Source: Leishmania mexicana MHOM/GT/2001/U1103 (Eukaryota; Euglenozoa; Kinetoplastea; Trypanosomatida; Trypanosomatidae). From it: DNA of 64,000 nucleotides. The position numbers were made by a program, and so were the translations under genes. Shown piece after piece: positions 10,749 to 20,354 of the stretch. Within the stretch, counting starts at the first letter, position 1; each line of letters starts with the position of its first letter. The DNA lies in the NCBI RefSeq assembly GCF_000234665.1, contig NC_018321.1:596594-660593 (forward strand). Direction: 5' to 3'. Below the pieces are notes generated by a model. The model saw only the letters and a list, made by a program, of their open reading frames with translations, was not told the DNA's origin and searched no databases.

Positions 10749-10798
10749 CATATATATAGAGAGGTATATAGGCATATATACATATATATATATATATA
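10749..10798. repeat. TA-rich simple repeat
   Basis: Alternating TA/CATA sequence with two pure (TA)n segments interrupted by GAGAGG and GGCATA lies within an otherwise GC-rich spacer. Confidence 0.85.
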
Positions 10799-11370
10799 GG
10801 CGTATGTGATATTTATTATTTTCCGCGAGATTTTTGTTTGTGTGCTTTGTGCGTCGTTGTCGTCGTCGTTGCTGTTCATGTGGCTGTGGCTGTGATTGTC
10901 TTCGGATATCCTTTACGCTACTCTTCTTGGTCATCCTCCCCCTCGCCCTCGCCGTCCCTGTTCCCCTCCCCTTCTGCCCTTTCACATCGTTTCGACGGAG
11001 CACCTTGTTCTTTCTCCCTTTCTCCCTCGCTTTCCCTGTCTTTCCCTTGCGCTGCTCTTGGTGCGCGTGCTCTTGGACGTTCTCCTCCCCGCCCACTGTG
11101 CCATCTTAATCCTCCCTTCACTGATACCTGTGCTTTGTTTCTTATCTTCGTCCCCCCCCCTTCGCTCTTCCTGCTCAAAACAAGCAGCCGTGGATCGACG
11201 GTCGCGCCGTGCTGACGCGCCACTGAGTTGTGTGACAGCACTCCGACAAGCGGAGATACACTTCGTTTGCTTTCGTTACCTTTTCCTGTTCGTTTTCGCT
11301 GTCCGCGCGATTTCCGCTCGTCTTCTTTCGTTCCGCCGCTCCTTCCTCTCTCTGCGCCCTCACTGCTTGG

Positions 11371-11408
11371 TTCTTCACTTCCCCTCCCCCTCCCCCACGC
11401 TGTGGCAG
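11371..11408 (+). promoter_or_regulatory. Predicted spliced-leader acceptor for the PBZ/UBL-like gene
   Basis: A clean C/T tract of about 30 nt ends at 11400 and is followed by GGCAG, with the AG at 11407-11408. A second AG follows at about 11486. Both precede the ATG at 11559, giving a 5' UTR of roughly 70-150 nt. Confidence 0.5.
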
Positions 11409-11558
11409 CTGTGATTGCCTGCCGCCGCGCCGCTCCCTCCGCCCCGCGCCGACTTTGTTTCCCTCTTCTGTGAACGCCTCAAGCAGCACTCTCCAAGAGC
11501 AAAGCAAAACAAAAAAAAACAGCAACAACAGGCGAGCCAAGAGTCGCGTTCTGCCACT

Positions 11559-13319
11559 ATGCAGCAGCAGCAGCCGTCAAGTAATTCCTGGCGCGGTGCT
11601 AGCCGCGTCGGGTCTGTCAAGTATGCTCATTCGCCATACGCCTACCGCACCAACGTAGATGATGCCCGTTTCAGCCCATTGAGCGATCAGGGAGGTCGTT
11701 CGGAGTCGGCGAGCCTCCCAGTGTACCTGAGCCCCAGGTCGTTTAGCGCGAGCGGGTCGATGTATGAGTTGCCTGGGAGCCACGTGCTTCAGGGCACGCA
11801 AAATGAAGGCAGCGGACAGCGATTCTCTGGGCCGAGCACTCCACTGAGCCGATCCAGTTGCATGCAGGAGTACTCGCAGCCGATTCAGGTCGGCTCCGCC
11901 CCAAACGTGCACCCGCGGTACCGCCGCAGAATGCAGAGTCCCATCACCCATGGCTGCAGCAACGACAGCGGTAGTCTCAGCGGCTTCCCCAACACACCAC
12001 TTAGCAGTCTGCCGCCTCGGTCTCCCTTCATGCCGCGCGACGACAGCGGGAGCACGTTCGCTGGCGGCGAGTCCGCGCCAGTGCGAGGGCACAACGACCG
12101 TTACCAAAGGAATCCCAACGGCGGTTGCTCCTCTCCACGATACCGGCTGCAGCTCTCGGGTAGCTCTCGCGATGCCGCCACTGACGTCGAGAGTAGATCG
12201 CAGTCGCCGAATCCTCACTACACCGCGCACGGGACGCCGCCCCCGCCACCGCCGCTGCCGGTGGGCACCTCCGTCCCTCAGTATGGTGCGCGGACGCCCA
12301 GCCAGCAAACGTCGCCAACGAACGCGAATGGGGCGGCCGCCTCAAGCTACGCCCCCACGGGCTTTTCGGTGCCGCTGAAGATGGCGCCCGTGCACAGGGG
12401 GGGCAGCGGGAGCTACCACGGATCCCTCGGTGGACGAGGCGGCTCGCAGTCACCTAGCTATGTAGACGTGAGAGCGAGTCACTCCTTCCCTTCAATGATG
12501 AGCGGCGGTGCACCGCCGCTGACGTTCGCCGCCGCACTGCAGCAGCAGCAGCAAAGTGGATCCTTCCCGGCAAACAACTATCACGGTCACGCTAGAAGTG
12601 GGACCTACCTTGCCTCTACTCCATTGGGTGGCCCAGGGATGAGCGGTGGGTCCGCCGGGGTGACGCACGGAGCGGAGGCTCCCCATTTCAGTGAGTCGTA
12701 CGACGCAAAAACGAAGACGAGGGGCGCCATGGCGGACGAGATGATGTCGCTCTCAAGCAAGTCGAGCAGCAGTGCGAACAGCATCCGCGATGACCTGCCG
12801 CTATGTCCCAACGATGACGCGTGCACGCTGATTAATGATCGGAAACACCAGAAGAAGTTCGCCCACACGTGTCGATTGCTCCCCTGCTATCACGGACACG
12901 TTGCCCGCCACGCGAAGCTTTTTAGGCACTCTTCAGGGCAGGTGTCGTTGCCGGAGGGTGTCTCTGCCAACATGAAGGTATCTACTCACGCCTTGGCCAG
13001 CGTGAACTTTAGTACCATCAGCCCAGAGGCGCCAAATGCGTATCGTATCTACGTGTCACACGGCAATAAGAGCTACGAGATCTTTGGCGACTGGGCCTCG
13101 GTGAAGGTGCACACGTTCAAGCGGTACCTGCATCAGGTGTACCGCATTGCTCCGAGCGCGCAGATCCTGTCGGTTGTGAAAACGGGCAGGGTAATGGACG
13201 ACGACATCAACACCGTGAAGGGCTTCGGCATTGAGGAGGACTCCGTTGTCCAGCTGCACAGCAACATTGAGGACGCCACCGTTTCCGGCCGCATCGGCAT
13301 CTCCCTCGACGATCTATAG
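11559..13319 (+). CDS. Protein with PBZ-like zinc finger and ubiquitin-like C-terminus
   Basis: The start MQQQQPSSNSW is the first ATG after the predicted splice site; the frame extends 48 codons further upstream but that part lies at the acceptor. Residues 1-400 of 586 are low-complexity Ser/Gly/Pro/Gln sequence with a proline run, probably disordered. From residue 416 there is CPNDDACTLINDRKHQKKF followed by AHTC. The spacing C416-x5-C422-x7-H430-x5-H436 is within one residue of the PBZ (poly-ADP-ribose-binding) finger, with further Cys/His at 438, 443, 445, 447 and 451. Residues about 493-569 (NAYRIYVSHGNKSYEIFGDW to VVQLHSN) have the length and strand pattern of a ubiquitin-like fold, including a GRVMDDD turn and the final hydrophobic strand. 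The protein ends SLDDL, without a Gly-Gly. I do not recognise the whole protein, and both domain calls are inference from spacing and pattern. Confidence 0.72.
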   Translation: MQQQQPSSNSWRGASRVGSVKYAHSPYAYRTNVDDARFSPLSDQGGRSESASLPVYLSPRSFSASGSMYELPGSHVLQGTQNEGSGQRFSGPSTPLSRSSCMQEYSQPIQVGSAPNVHPRYRRRMQSPITHGCSNDSGSLSGFPNTPLSSLPPRSPFMPRDDSGSTFAGGESAPVRGHNDRYQRNPNGGCSSPRYRLQLSGSSRDAATDVESRSQSPNPHYTAHGTPPPPPPLPVGTSVPQYGARTPSQQTSPTNANGAAASSYAPTGFSVPLKMAPVHRGGSGSYHGSLGGRGGSQSPSYVDVRASHSFPSMMSGGAPPLTFAAALQQQQQSGSFPANNYHGHARSGTYLASTPLGGPGMSGGSAGVTHGAEAPHFSESYDAKTKTRGAMADEMMSLSSKSSSSANSIRDDLPLCPNDDACTLINDRKHQKKFAHTCRLLPCYHGHVARHAKLFRHSSGQVSLPEGVSANMKVSTHALASVNFSTISPEAPNAYRIYVSHGNKSYEIFGDWASVKVHTFKRYLHQVYRIAPSAQILSVVKTGRVMDDDINTVKGFGIEEDSVVQLHSNIEDATVSGRIGISLDDL

Positions 13320-13869
13320 ATGCCGTTGGCGCACGTACACCGTACACACATAGAGACGCGCATGCACATCCATACCCTCCACTCGCACACGGCGACATTG
13401 GGGTGCGTCAGAGGGCGAAAGGAGACGGCAGCTGCGGCGTGGCAGGGGAGCGTCCAGGGCCGCACGGGCATAGGGGCAAGAGGGAGCCACACGTTTCAGC
13501 ACGTGCGGTGTGTTTGTATGCGTCCTTGCATGCGGATTCTTTGGTCTCGCGCCGGTGGTTCATGCGATGAACTGCCGTCACGCAACAGTATAGCGCCGTG
13601 ACCTTTTTGCATGTATCTTTCTCTCGCCTTCCATTCGCCAATCCGTACGACAGTGATGAGTGCGACGGTCGTCAGCACACGCGGCGCGACGTGTCTCCTC
13701 CTGAGCTGCCACCTGGTCTTGGCCGCCATTTCATTTTCTCATGTTTTTTTTTTCGTGCCTGCCTCTCTCTATCTTCCGTTGTTCTTGCCCCTCGCCAAGA
13801 TCTATGCGTGTGCTGCGCGGAGGCGGCGCATTTTACGGAGTGCTGTACTTGCTGGCGGTATAACATGGA

Positions 13870-13870
<1 letters not shown>

Positions 13871-13904
<34 letters not shown>

Positions 13905-13910
13905 GCACAT
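13871..13910. repeat. (GC)n(CA)n dinucleotide repeat
   Basis: A run of GCGCGCGCGC passes directly into about 14 CA units; this is a simple repeat in the spacer. Confidence 0.9.
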
Positions 13911-13965
13911 ACAGAAGAAGAGCAACCGAACGACAACAAAGTCCTGTGCGCACATACATGCATAA

Positions 13966-13990
13966 ATATATATATATATATATACATATA
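13966..13990. repeat. (TA)n simple repeat
   Basis: About ten TA units lie in the spacer, followed by GT-rich sequence. Confidence 0.85.
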
Positions 13991-15013
13991 CCTAGATGTG
14001 TGTGTGTGCGTATATGTATATATGTGTGTGTGCGGGACTGCCCATGTGTTTGCCTTTAATTTTTTTTTTTACATGAAAGCATCGATGTTTGCTCTTCTCA
14101 GTTTTTATTTGTTTTATTTTACGGACCGTTCTCTCGCTATGTTCGCGTACGCGAGAGTGATTGACGGCGTCTCGCAGCCTCTGTTTCTTACCCTTCTTCA
14201 TGCTTCCAGCATTTCCTGCCCCCTCCCCCTCCCCCTCTTCGCCAATGCGTGCTCGGATCCGTGGTGCGTTATATGGTTATTATCGCATTGTCTGCGTTGT
14301 TCGCGTACCCTTCTTGTTTTGTGGACCGCGGTGATGTGCCTCTCTCTGTTTAGGCGTGTGTGTGTATGTGCATGTATGTATGTCTGCTTCGGTGGGCGCA
14401 TGTTTCTTTCTCCCTCTGCCGTGTCTGCGTTGCTTGCGCGAGGCCCCACGGCTTCTCGGACATCTCCTTATCTCTGCGTGCATCATGCACAGGAGCAAAA
14501 GGGGGGGGGGCTGGGACTTCCTCACGTGCGCACCATTTGTTTCAATCCATGGGGACAGGGACGGTGGTATGGGAGACGAAAAGGAACGAGATGCGAGAGG
14601 TGCTTGTACACGTACAGCGGCGCGTGCAAGATGGATGTTGAAGGCAAGGCACGGGACTGACGGTGGGTGGAGTGAATGCGGCCCAGATAGAGACACATCC
14701 GCTGCTTCGCCTGGCTGCCCTCGTTATCGTTCTCGTGCTCCTTCTCTCAGCAACAGAAGATGACGAGCGGCATGGCAGCATGTGTGCGCGTGTTGTTTGG
14801 GCACTTGAGATGTGAGTACAACTGACCAACACCGTGAATGCGTCCTCCGCATCACCACCTGCTCTTCCCATTCTCCCGTGCCCCCTCTCACTTACGTGAA
14901 GCGCGTCTTCCGCACATCGCATCGAGGTCACTGATTCTCTCCGTAAGCCTGCTATATTCTTTCTATTTTCTGTGGTTGGTGTGTGTGTGTGTGCGCCTTT
15001 GTAACGGAGAGGG

Positions 15014-15620
15014 ACCCCTCTCCGTGCATGGCGTCTCAGGTTGCCGTACACAGCTCTCTGTGTGGAAGGCGGTCGAGCAGCCCCCCTCCTCCTCTTCCCT
15101 CTCCCCCTCCTCTATCCCTGCCAAATACTGCACCACCCGTGGTGCTGACACGGTCAAGTGCCGACGACGTGTGTGTGTGTGGGGTCAGGGCGATGCGTCG
15201 CTGCTGATGTCGGGGGTGCGCACCTGAATGGCGCCGTGACGACGCCTGCGCCGTCCATGTGATGGGCAGCGTGTCGGCGTGGCTCGAGCGCCGCTCTCCG
15301 TCGGCCCTCGCGCGGCCCACCGGTGTGCGGGGATCCCCGCGTGTCGCCGCGAGGGACGCACCGGGTGGCGCGCGGCGTGACCGGAGCTGCTGCGAGGCGA
15401 CGTGCGGAGCGGGTGGTGGGTGTGTGTGTGTGGAACTTGGGGCAGGGGTGCCGTGCTCTCCGATGCCCGAGCCGGCGCATTGCTGGAAGGCGTGTGTCCA
15501 GGGTTGCGTCGCAGGACGCGGTGGGTGGCCTGTGGCAGGGGCCGGTGGGGTGCGGAGTTGAGTCTCACCTCATGTTGAATGGCAGAGGGGACGGCCCCAC
15601 GTTGAATAAAGAAAACGTAA
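15014..15620 (+). repeat. SIDER2-like dispersed repeat, copy 2
   Basis: This is a long copy, with the block missing from copy 1 (TGGAACTTGGGGCAGGGGTG onward) and the shared 3' segment TCACCTCATGTTGAATGGCA. It ends in GTTGAATAAAGAAAACGTAA, an A-rich tail consistent with the 3' end of a retroposon. It is in sense orientation about 1.7 kb after the preceding stop. The 5' GC/CACAC lead of copies 1, 3 and 4 is replaced by unrelated sequence, so its 5' end is slightly shorter. Confidence 0.78.
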
Positions 15621-16375
15621 TATAAGTGATGTGTCAACGGAGGAACAGCGGCAGCCCCTTGCGGGCTGTTCCGTCTCCATGCAGAAAGTAACGATGTGAG
15701 AGATACAAAAGCAGAAACAGAGAGACGACAGCCTCGTCGATGTGATCGCCCCTCGCTGTCTCTTGTCGCTCGCCAGCTGGCACGTGGAGAGGTATTTCAA
15801 GAAGGTGGTACGACATGGGCGCACGTATATGGTGGCACGCGCGCCTGCACGAGTGACCCATACTTGATCACTGGTGCGTAGTGTGCCACGGATCACATTG
15901 GGTGTCTTGTATGACTCTGTATGCTCGAGTAGCTGCTCGACTAAATCGGTGGCGCATCTGCCGGCGAGTGACGACAGGTGCAGCACATCGATCCACTACT
16001 CGCCCCTTTTTCACCTGGCAAACTCCTAGCAGGACCGAAAATTGTCGCCACCGTTAGAGACGCGCGCTCTCTGTGTTGCGATTTCACTAGGGCTTCTATT
16101 CCCTTCCTCTTCCAATGCTCGTGCTTGCGCATCGTCTACCCTTTGTGCTCTTCCCTGCCTGTGGTGCGGCTCCGCCCGCCACTTCTACTGTGCACACTGC
16201 ACTGCTGATGAACCCAAAGGGTGTGAGGATAATCACTCCCGCTCCTTCGCCCCGGCTAGCCCCGTGGGCTGGTACCGCGAGCCAAGGATCAAGGTATCTG
16301 CGCCAGTCGAGTGCCCAAAGAAGTCGTCACAGCCATCACATCAACCACAGGCCGTAGGGGCCGGGGTGCGTCGGT

Positions 16376-17101
16376 ATGCCTGGACTTGGCAGCCTGTGGC
16401 GATGGCTTCGAGGAGAACCGGCGATCCCAGGCGTCGTGTATAGCGATCAGCTGCAAAACATCATGGAAGAGCTCGAGCGCCAGCAGAACATCCCGTGGGC
16501 TGGCAACTTGCGCAACGTGCGGCTCGAGTCGGCGCCGGATCTCATCGTGCGCACCAGCAGCAGCTCTGCCGGGTTACCTGGCCCGGAGGAGGAGCCGTAC
16601 ACCTTCTGGGAGCGCATTGGCCTGGTGCCAGTGCACCCCTCGCGTGTGCGAGCGAGGCAGTATTACCACCCTATCACAGACTTCGCCCTCTACGACTACG
16701 ACGAAATCTCTCCAGAGGAGAAGGAGTTGACAGCGAAGTGGATGGCGCGCGTTATGGAGTTCAACGGTGCCACGCCTGCCGGCATCCTATGCGTGGCGGG
16801 TTGCTTCGTGCTACCGTTGCACACGATCTACCGTATGCCGCTTCTCGTCGCGGCTGGCATCACCGGCGTGGCGGTGGAGGTGACACGGGCGTATATGGCG
16901 GCCTCGCAGCAGCGGCAGGACTTGGACGACTTCTTGCTGGCTAAGGAGATATGGTATATAAAGAATGTGGAAACCTATCAGCTCGGCATCCCACGCATCC
17001 CCCGCGGGCGTGAGCGGGAGTACCAGCAGTACGTCGATGGAGGGGTGTCCATGCAGTCGCAGGACCTCCCAGAGGAGCTGGCGCGTGATTTGCACTGTTG
17101 A
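16376..17101 (+). CDS. Unknown protein with C-terminal-half membrane hairpin
   Basis: This is a 241-residue protein I do not recognise. The N-terminal half is soluble (MPGLGSLWRWLRGEPAIPG, with an amphipathic start, then EEEPYTFWERIGLVPVHPSR). Two hydrophobic segments lie at about 132-150 (ATPAGILCVAGCFVLPLH) and 154-174 (MPLLVAAGITGVAVEV), separated by only a few residues including TIYR, so they would form a tight hairpin. A charged tail of about 65 residues includes RQDLDDFLLAKEIWYIKNV. The start region and hairpin would suit a mitochondrial or other organellar membrane protein, but targeting is not certain. GC-rich third positions support a real gene. The start is the first Met of an otherwise closed frame. 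Confidence 0.72.
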   Translation: MPGLGSLWRWLRGEPAIPGVVYSDQLQNIMEELERQQNIPWAGNLRNVRLESAPDLIVRTSSSSAGLPGPEEEPYTFWERIGLVPVHPSRVRARQYYHPITDFALYDYDEISPEEKELTAKWMARVMEFNGATPAGILCVAGCFVLPLHTIYRMPLLVAAGITGVAVEVTRAYMAASQQRQDLDDFLLAKEIWYIKNVETYQLGIPRIPRGREREYQQYVDGGVSMQSQDLPEELARDLHC

Positions 17102-18092
17102 AGATGGGGTCACATGGACGCCTATTCCGTTTGCATGCGCTCCCACGCTCACTGGTGAACTGGTGGAGTGGGTGCTGCGTCAAGGGGCATATCGTAACGC
17201 GTGCCTCGGTGTTTTGCGTGCCCGTGCTCGACGTCACGAGGAGGATCTACCTTGCCTCTAGAGAAGGGGGTGAGGAGTACACCGCCAGCAGACGGAGAAA
17301 GGACGACGCGCGGGGAGATCCTAGCCAGAAGCTGCGTGCACACTGTGCTCAACCATAGAGTTGGACAACGGAGCGTTGCCCTTTGTTGTCCTTGCCACAT
17401 TTAGCTCTCTCTCTTCCCGCGCGCATCACGCAAGGCGCTGCCGCCTTCGTGCTTCGAGCGGCTAATTTCGACCATCATGCGTCTCTACTCGGGTGCTCAC
17501 ATCCTCCTTCTGCCCATTCTTTGTGCTTACTTTGCCATCGAATAAACGGACAAAGCGAGCTGATAACGTCCGCCACGCCGTGCCGGCGCAGAGAAGTCGT
17601 GGACGAGGCGGGACGAAGGCACGATTACGCCCGCAGCGGCAACCTCGGCTAATCATTCGACACAGCTCTCTACGACCCCCTTACTGGGGACACACAACGG
17701 CGCACAAACCGTCGGTAGCCAACGCGGAAGAGAGAGAACACGGCTGCTCACGCACAGGTACTCAAGCGGAGCAAGACGCTCTCCATCTTACGCGCACGAG
17801 CCACTATTGTCAAGCTTGCACTGCCTCTTGCCGTCTTCACCACAAAAAGCGAAAGAAACGTTTTCCCCCGCGCACGTTGCAAGCACTGCTTGGCGTTCGA
17901 ATTCGTAGCATTTACACGCTCAGTGTGTGTGTGTGTGTGCGTGTGCTTCTCCGGTCGTGAGCTTGTTCCATCGACCCGGTTGGCGGGAGGGGGGCAAGGA
18001 GGACTGAAGGTGCAGTGTGGCGACCACGCCACGTACACCAACAACTTGGGAGGGCAGAAAACGGAGCGACAAGGCCGTAGAGGACTCAACAA
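17102..18092. other. Intergenic spacer, no gene seen
   Basis: Mixed sequence with a GT repeat near 17922-17943 and weak pyrimidine tracts. The 155-codon frame at 17493-17960 has no recognisable features and weak codon bias. Confidence 0.55.
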
Positions 18093-19016
18093 ATGCCGCC
18101 TTCAACTGCTGCCCCCTATGCGCTTCAGACGGACAAGCTGAAGCCACTGGAGGGCTGCGTAGCTGGTTGCTCTGCTTCCACTGCGGAAATGGCATCGCAG
18201 GGTGCATCCTCACTGCAGCCGGTTGTTCTCGCCATCTGCGGGAGCTTCAACCCTATCCACAACGCGCATCTGAAGCTCTACGACGCCGCAAAGCAGTCCA
18301 TAGATGGCGCTGATGGCCATGTGGTTCTCGGCGGATTTCTCTCCCCAGTCGGCGACGCCTACAGAAAACCAGGCTTGCATAGCGCGGCGGATCGTGTGCA
18401 GATCATGAGGAAGGCACTTTGTCACCACCCCGACCTCAACGTCGACACGTGGGAGTGCCAGCAGCCCGTGTACACGCGCACCTTCTTTGTACTGCAAGCA
18501 CTGGAGGAGCATGTCAACGCGTGGTACGCCCAATCTGAGCCGGCGGAGATGGAGTGGCTGGCCTCGCGTGACCTCCGCGTACGAGTTGTTTTCGTGTGTG
18601 GCGCCGACCTCTTCTCTTCGTTTTGGATCCCCGGCTGCTGGCCGCTACGTCTGCTGCGACGACTCCTCGACTCATTCCGTGTGGTTGTCGTCCACCGCGA
18701 CGGTGCTCGAGGCGGTGTCAGGGGTGCCGATGACTTCGCACATGTCTGCCAGACGGCGCCGCTGCTGTCGGAGACGGCGGAGGGCGGAGAGAAGATTGTG
18801 ATCGACATGTCCCGATACACGTTTACGTTCGCGACCCTCTCCGCGCCGGATGACACGTCATCTACAGCTGTGCGGGCTTCGGCGATGGAGCTTGCAAAGA
18901 CGCCGCTAAGCGATGCGGTGGCGCGCGCAGCCCTGCAGTCGCGTCTCCGCGCCATGCTGCCCGAGGCTGCCGTGCAGTCGGTGGTGGAGCTCTACGGAGA
19001 GGTGCTGACGTCTTGA
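18093..19016 (+). CDS. NMNAT: Nicotinamide/nicotinate mononucleotide adenylyltransferase
   Basis: This enzyme joins NMN or NaMN with ATP to make NAD or its deamido form, the last common step of NAD synthesis. The 307-residue protein has the nucleotidyltransferase signature GSFNPIHNAHL at residues 50-60 (GxFxPxHxxH type), the middle block FVCGADLFSSFWIPGCW (about 165-181) and the second ATP-binding signature DDTSSTAVRAS (about 252-262, the ISSTxxR type). All three occur in the normal order and spacing for eukaryotic NMNATs. A Met at residue 33 (MASQGASSLQ) could be the true start, since the conserved domain begins at about residue 43. There is no obvious targeting signal. Trypanosomatids cannot make NAD de novo and rely on salvage, so a single essential copy would be expected. 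Confidence 0.9.
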   Translation: MPPSTAAPYALQTDKLKPLEGCVAGCSASTAEMASQGASSLQPVVLAICGSFNPIHNAHLKLYDAAKQSIDGADGHVVLGGFLSPVGDAYRKPGLHSAADRVQIMRKALCHHPDLNVDTWECQQPVYTRTFFVLQALEEHVNAWYAQSEPAEMEWLASRDLRVRVVFVCGADLFSSFWIPGCWPLRLLRRLLDSFRVVVVHRDGARGGVRGADDFAHVCQTAPLLSETAEGGEKIVIDMSRYTFTFATLSAPDDTSSTAVRASAMELAKTPLSDAVARAALQSRLRAMLPEAAVQSVVELYGEVLTS

Positions 19017-19694
19017 GATAACACGCCGTGAGGAAAGGAGGCCGAGGCTGCAGAGAGCGGAGTGGGGAAGCCTCTCTGTAGCAAGCGTCGCGGCAGCGCA
19101 GTGCAGCACTCGTGGACATGCCTCTCCTCCAGTGTGCCCCGCACCCTTTGGGTCTATAGTCTGGTGCATGCGTTGGTCTAGCCCCTCATGTACTGCCTCT
19201 TCAGAGAACGCATTATATCGCTAGCGTGGCGCGATACGGTGTGCAGCAAGTGGTGGATGGCCGTCTCAGCGGCGAAGCGAGTGCGCAAGCGCCAGCCCTG
19301 CTCCTCGTCTCTGTCTGTGGTTTCAGCGCACGCACCCGTTATACGCCTCTTTCGGACAAGACGCATCCCACGTGTGCTCGTTGCCGGCTCACCATTCGTG
19401 AATGGCGACTCCCTCTTGGCACAGGATCCACCGTAGGTGTCGGCGACCCTGCGTGTCCTTGACCTCTTCCCCGCTGCTATATCGCTGCCTTCTCTCCCCC
19501 TCTCTTCCTCTCGCTGACCGTCTTGTGCGCCTCTCGCCCCGGCTTGTTTCGCGCAACACCGGAGCCGCGTGCAACAGAAGAGGCGCAGCGGCTCACCTCA
19601 CCCGTGTCTCTCGTCTTCCCCTGCTTGGGGCCCACTGCTCTCTCCCTCATGCACGCACCCACATCCTGGACCCACGCGGACAAGAGGCACGCCA
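19017..19694. other. Intergenic spacer
   Basis: No gene was found. A strong polypyrimidine tract at 19484-19550 precedes the cytochrome b5-domain gene. Confidence 0.6.
19484..19576 (+). promoter_or_regulatory. Predicted spliced-leader acceptor for the cytochrome b5-domain gene
   Basis: A long C/T tract is followed by AGs at 19563-19564 and 19575-19576. An out-of-frame ATG at about 19650 would form a short upstream reading frame before the main start. Confidence 0.45.
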
Positions 19695-20354
19695 ATGGCC
19701 GAGACGCGGTCACCTCTTGCCCCCTCCAGCGTGGTGGGGTCGTCCCGCAGCTCAAAGACTCCGTGCCGGCAAGCGCGCATCGTTTCCTTCTTCTCCCGTC
19801 TTCGCTCAAGGACGATGCCTGAACATGACTGGAGCGGCAGGGCGCTGGCGGTTGCTGTGCTGCTCGTCGTCGCCGCCTGCGGTGCCATCTCGAGCTGCGA
19901 CATCTGCGGCCTTTCGATTGCGAAGTGGCTGATGGCGGCGAGCGACCAGCCTGACGGGGATGTTCCAGAGGCCACTGCTGAACGATCGTCGCCATCGACA
20001 GCAGCGGCGACGCCGATGCTCGAGCTTGACGACCATCTGCAAGGTGCAGCGAAGGAGAAGGCCAACAAGTACGTGGAGGAGTTCTACCAGGTGGCCGGTC
20101 ACTTGCGGTGCCCGCAGCCGCAGCGCTACACACAGGAGGAGGTGGCGCGGCACAAGACGAAAGATGACCTGTGGATTGTGGTGGATGGCAACGTGCTGAA
20201 CGTGAGCGCGTTTGTCCCGCACCACCCTGGCGGGGACGTGATACTGGACGGCGTCGGCGGGGAGGACATGGCGACGGTGTTCGCCTACTTTCACGACCCC
20301 TCGACTGTCCGACTCTTGGCGAGCTTCTGCATTGGCCGCGTCCTGTTGCAGTGA
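19695..20354 (+). CDS. Cytochrome b5-domain protein with N-terminal membrane anchor
   Basis: The C-terminal 90 residues form a cytochrome b5 heme-binding domain: YTQEEVARHKTKDDLWIVVD, the core HHPGG motif with axial His177, and the second axial His200 in FAYFHD. A hydrophobic helix lies near the N-terminus (about residues 49-66, ALAVAVLLVVAACGA), so the protein is anchored by its N-terminal side, unlike the tail-anchored classical cytochrome b5. Both heme ligands are intact, so heme binding is expected. The role is electron transfer to an unknown partner. The start is uncertain: ATG at 19695 gives 219 residues, while ATG at 19815 (MPEHDWSGRAL) gives 179 and places the helix right at the N-terminus. 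The frame upstream of 19695 is probably 5' UTR. Confidence 0.82.
   Translation: MAETRSPLAPSSVVGSSRSSKTPCRQARIVSFFSRLRSRTMPEHDWSGRALAVAVLLVVAACGAISSCDICGLSIAKWLMAASDQPDGDVPEATAERSSPSTAAATPMLELDDHLQGAAKEKANKYVEEFYQVAGHLRCPQPQRYTQEEVARHKTKDDLWIVVDGNVLNVSAFVPHHPGGDVILDGVGGEDMATVFAYFHDPSTVRLLASFCIGRVLLQ

Larger units (their letters stand above)
8144..11558. other. Very long spacer (3.4 kb), no supported gene
   Basis: The sequence is strongly pyrimidine-rich on the + strand, especially 9530-10330 and 10920-11470. A TA-rich tract lies at 10749-10798. The longest open frame (9512-10759, 415 codons) is a run of Pro/Ser/Leu/Arg/Cys without domains, as expected from CT-rich sequence. The antisense frame at 8841-9662 is equally uninformative. 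The likely content is a long 3' UTR, spacer and the 5' UTR of the next gene. Confidence 0.5.
13320..16375. other. Long spacer (3 kb) with simple repeats and one dispersed repeat
   Basis: It contains a GC/CA repeat at 13871-13910, a TA tract at 13966-13990, GT-rich sequence up to 14030, a T-run near 14060 and a SIDER2-like copy at 15014-15620. Open frames such as 13611-14660 simply translate these low-complexity tracts. No gene is supported between 15620 and 16375. Confidence 0.55.

Noticed and set aside
9512..10759. 415-codon open frame on the + strand
   Set aside because: The translation is a run of Pro, Ser, Leu, Arg and Cys caused by pyrimidine-rich DNA, with no domain and no codon bias like the neighbouring genes.
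13611..14660. 349-codon open frame on the + strand
   Set aside because: It translates the CA, TA and GT repeats (His-Thr, Tyr-Ile and Val-Cys runs); not a plausible protein.
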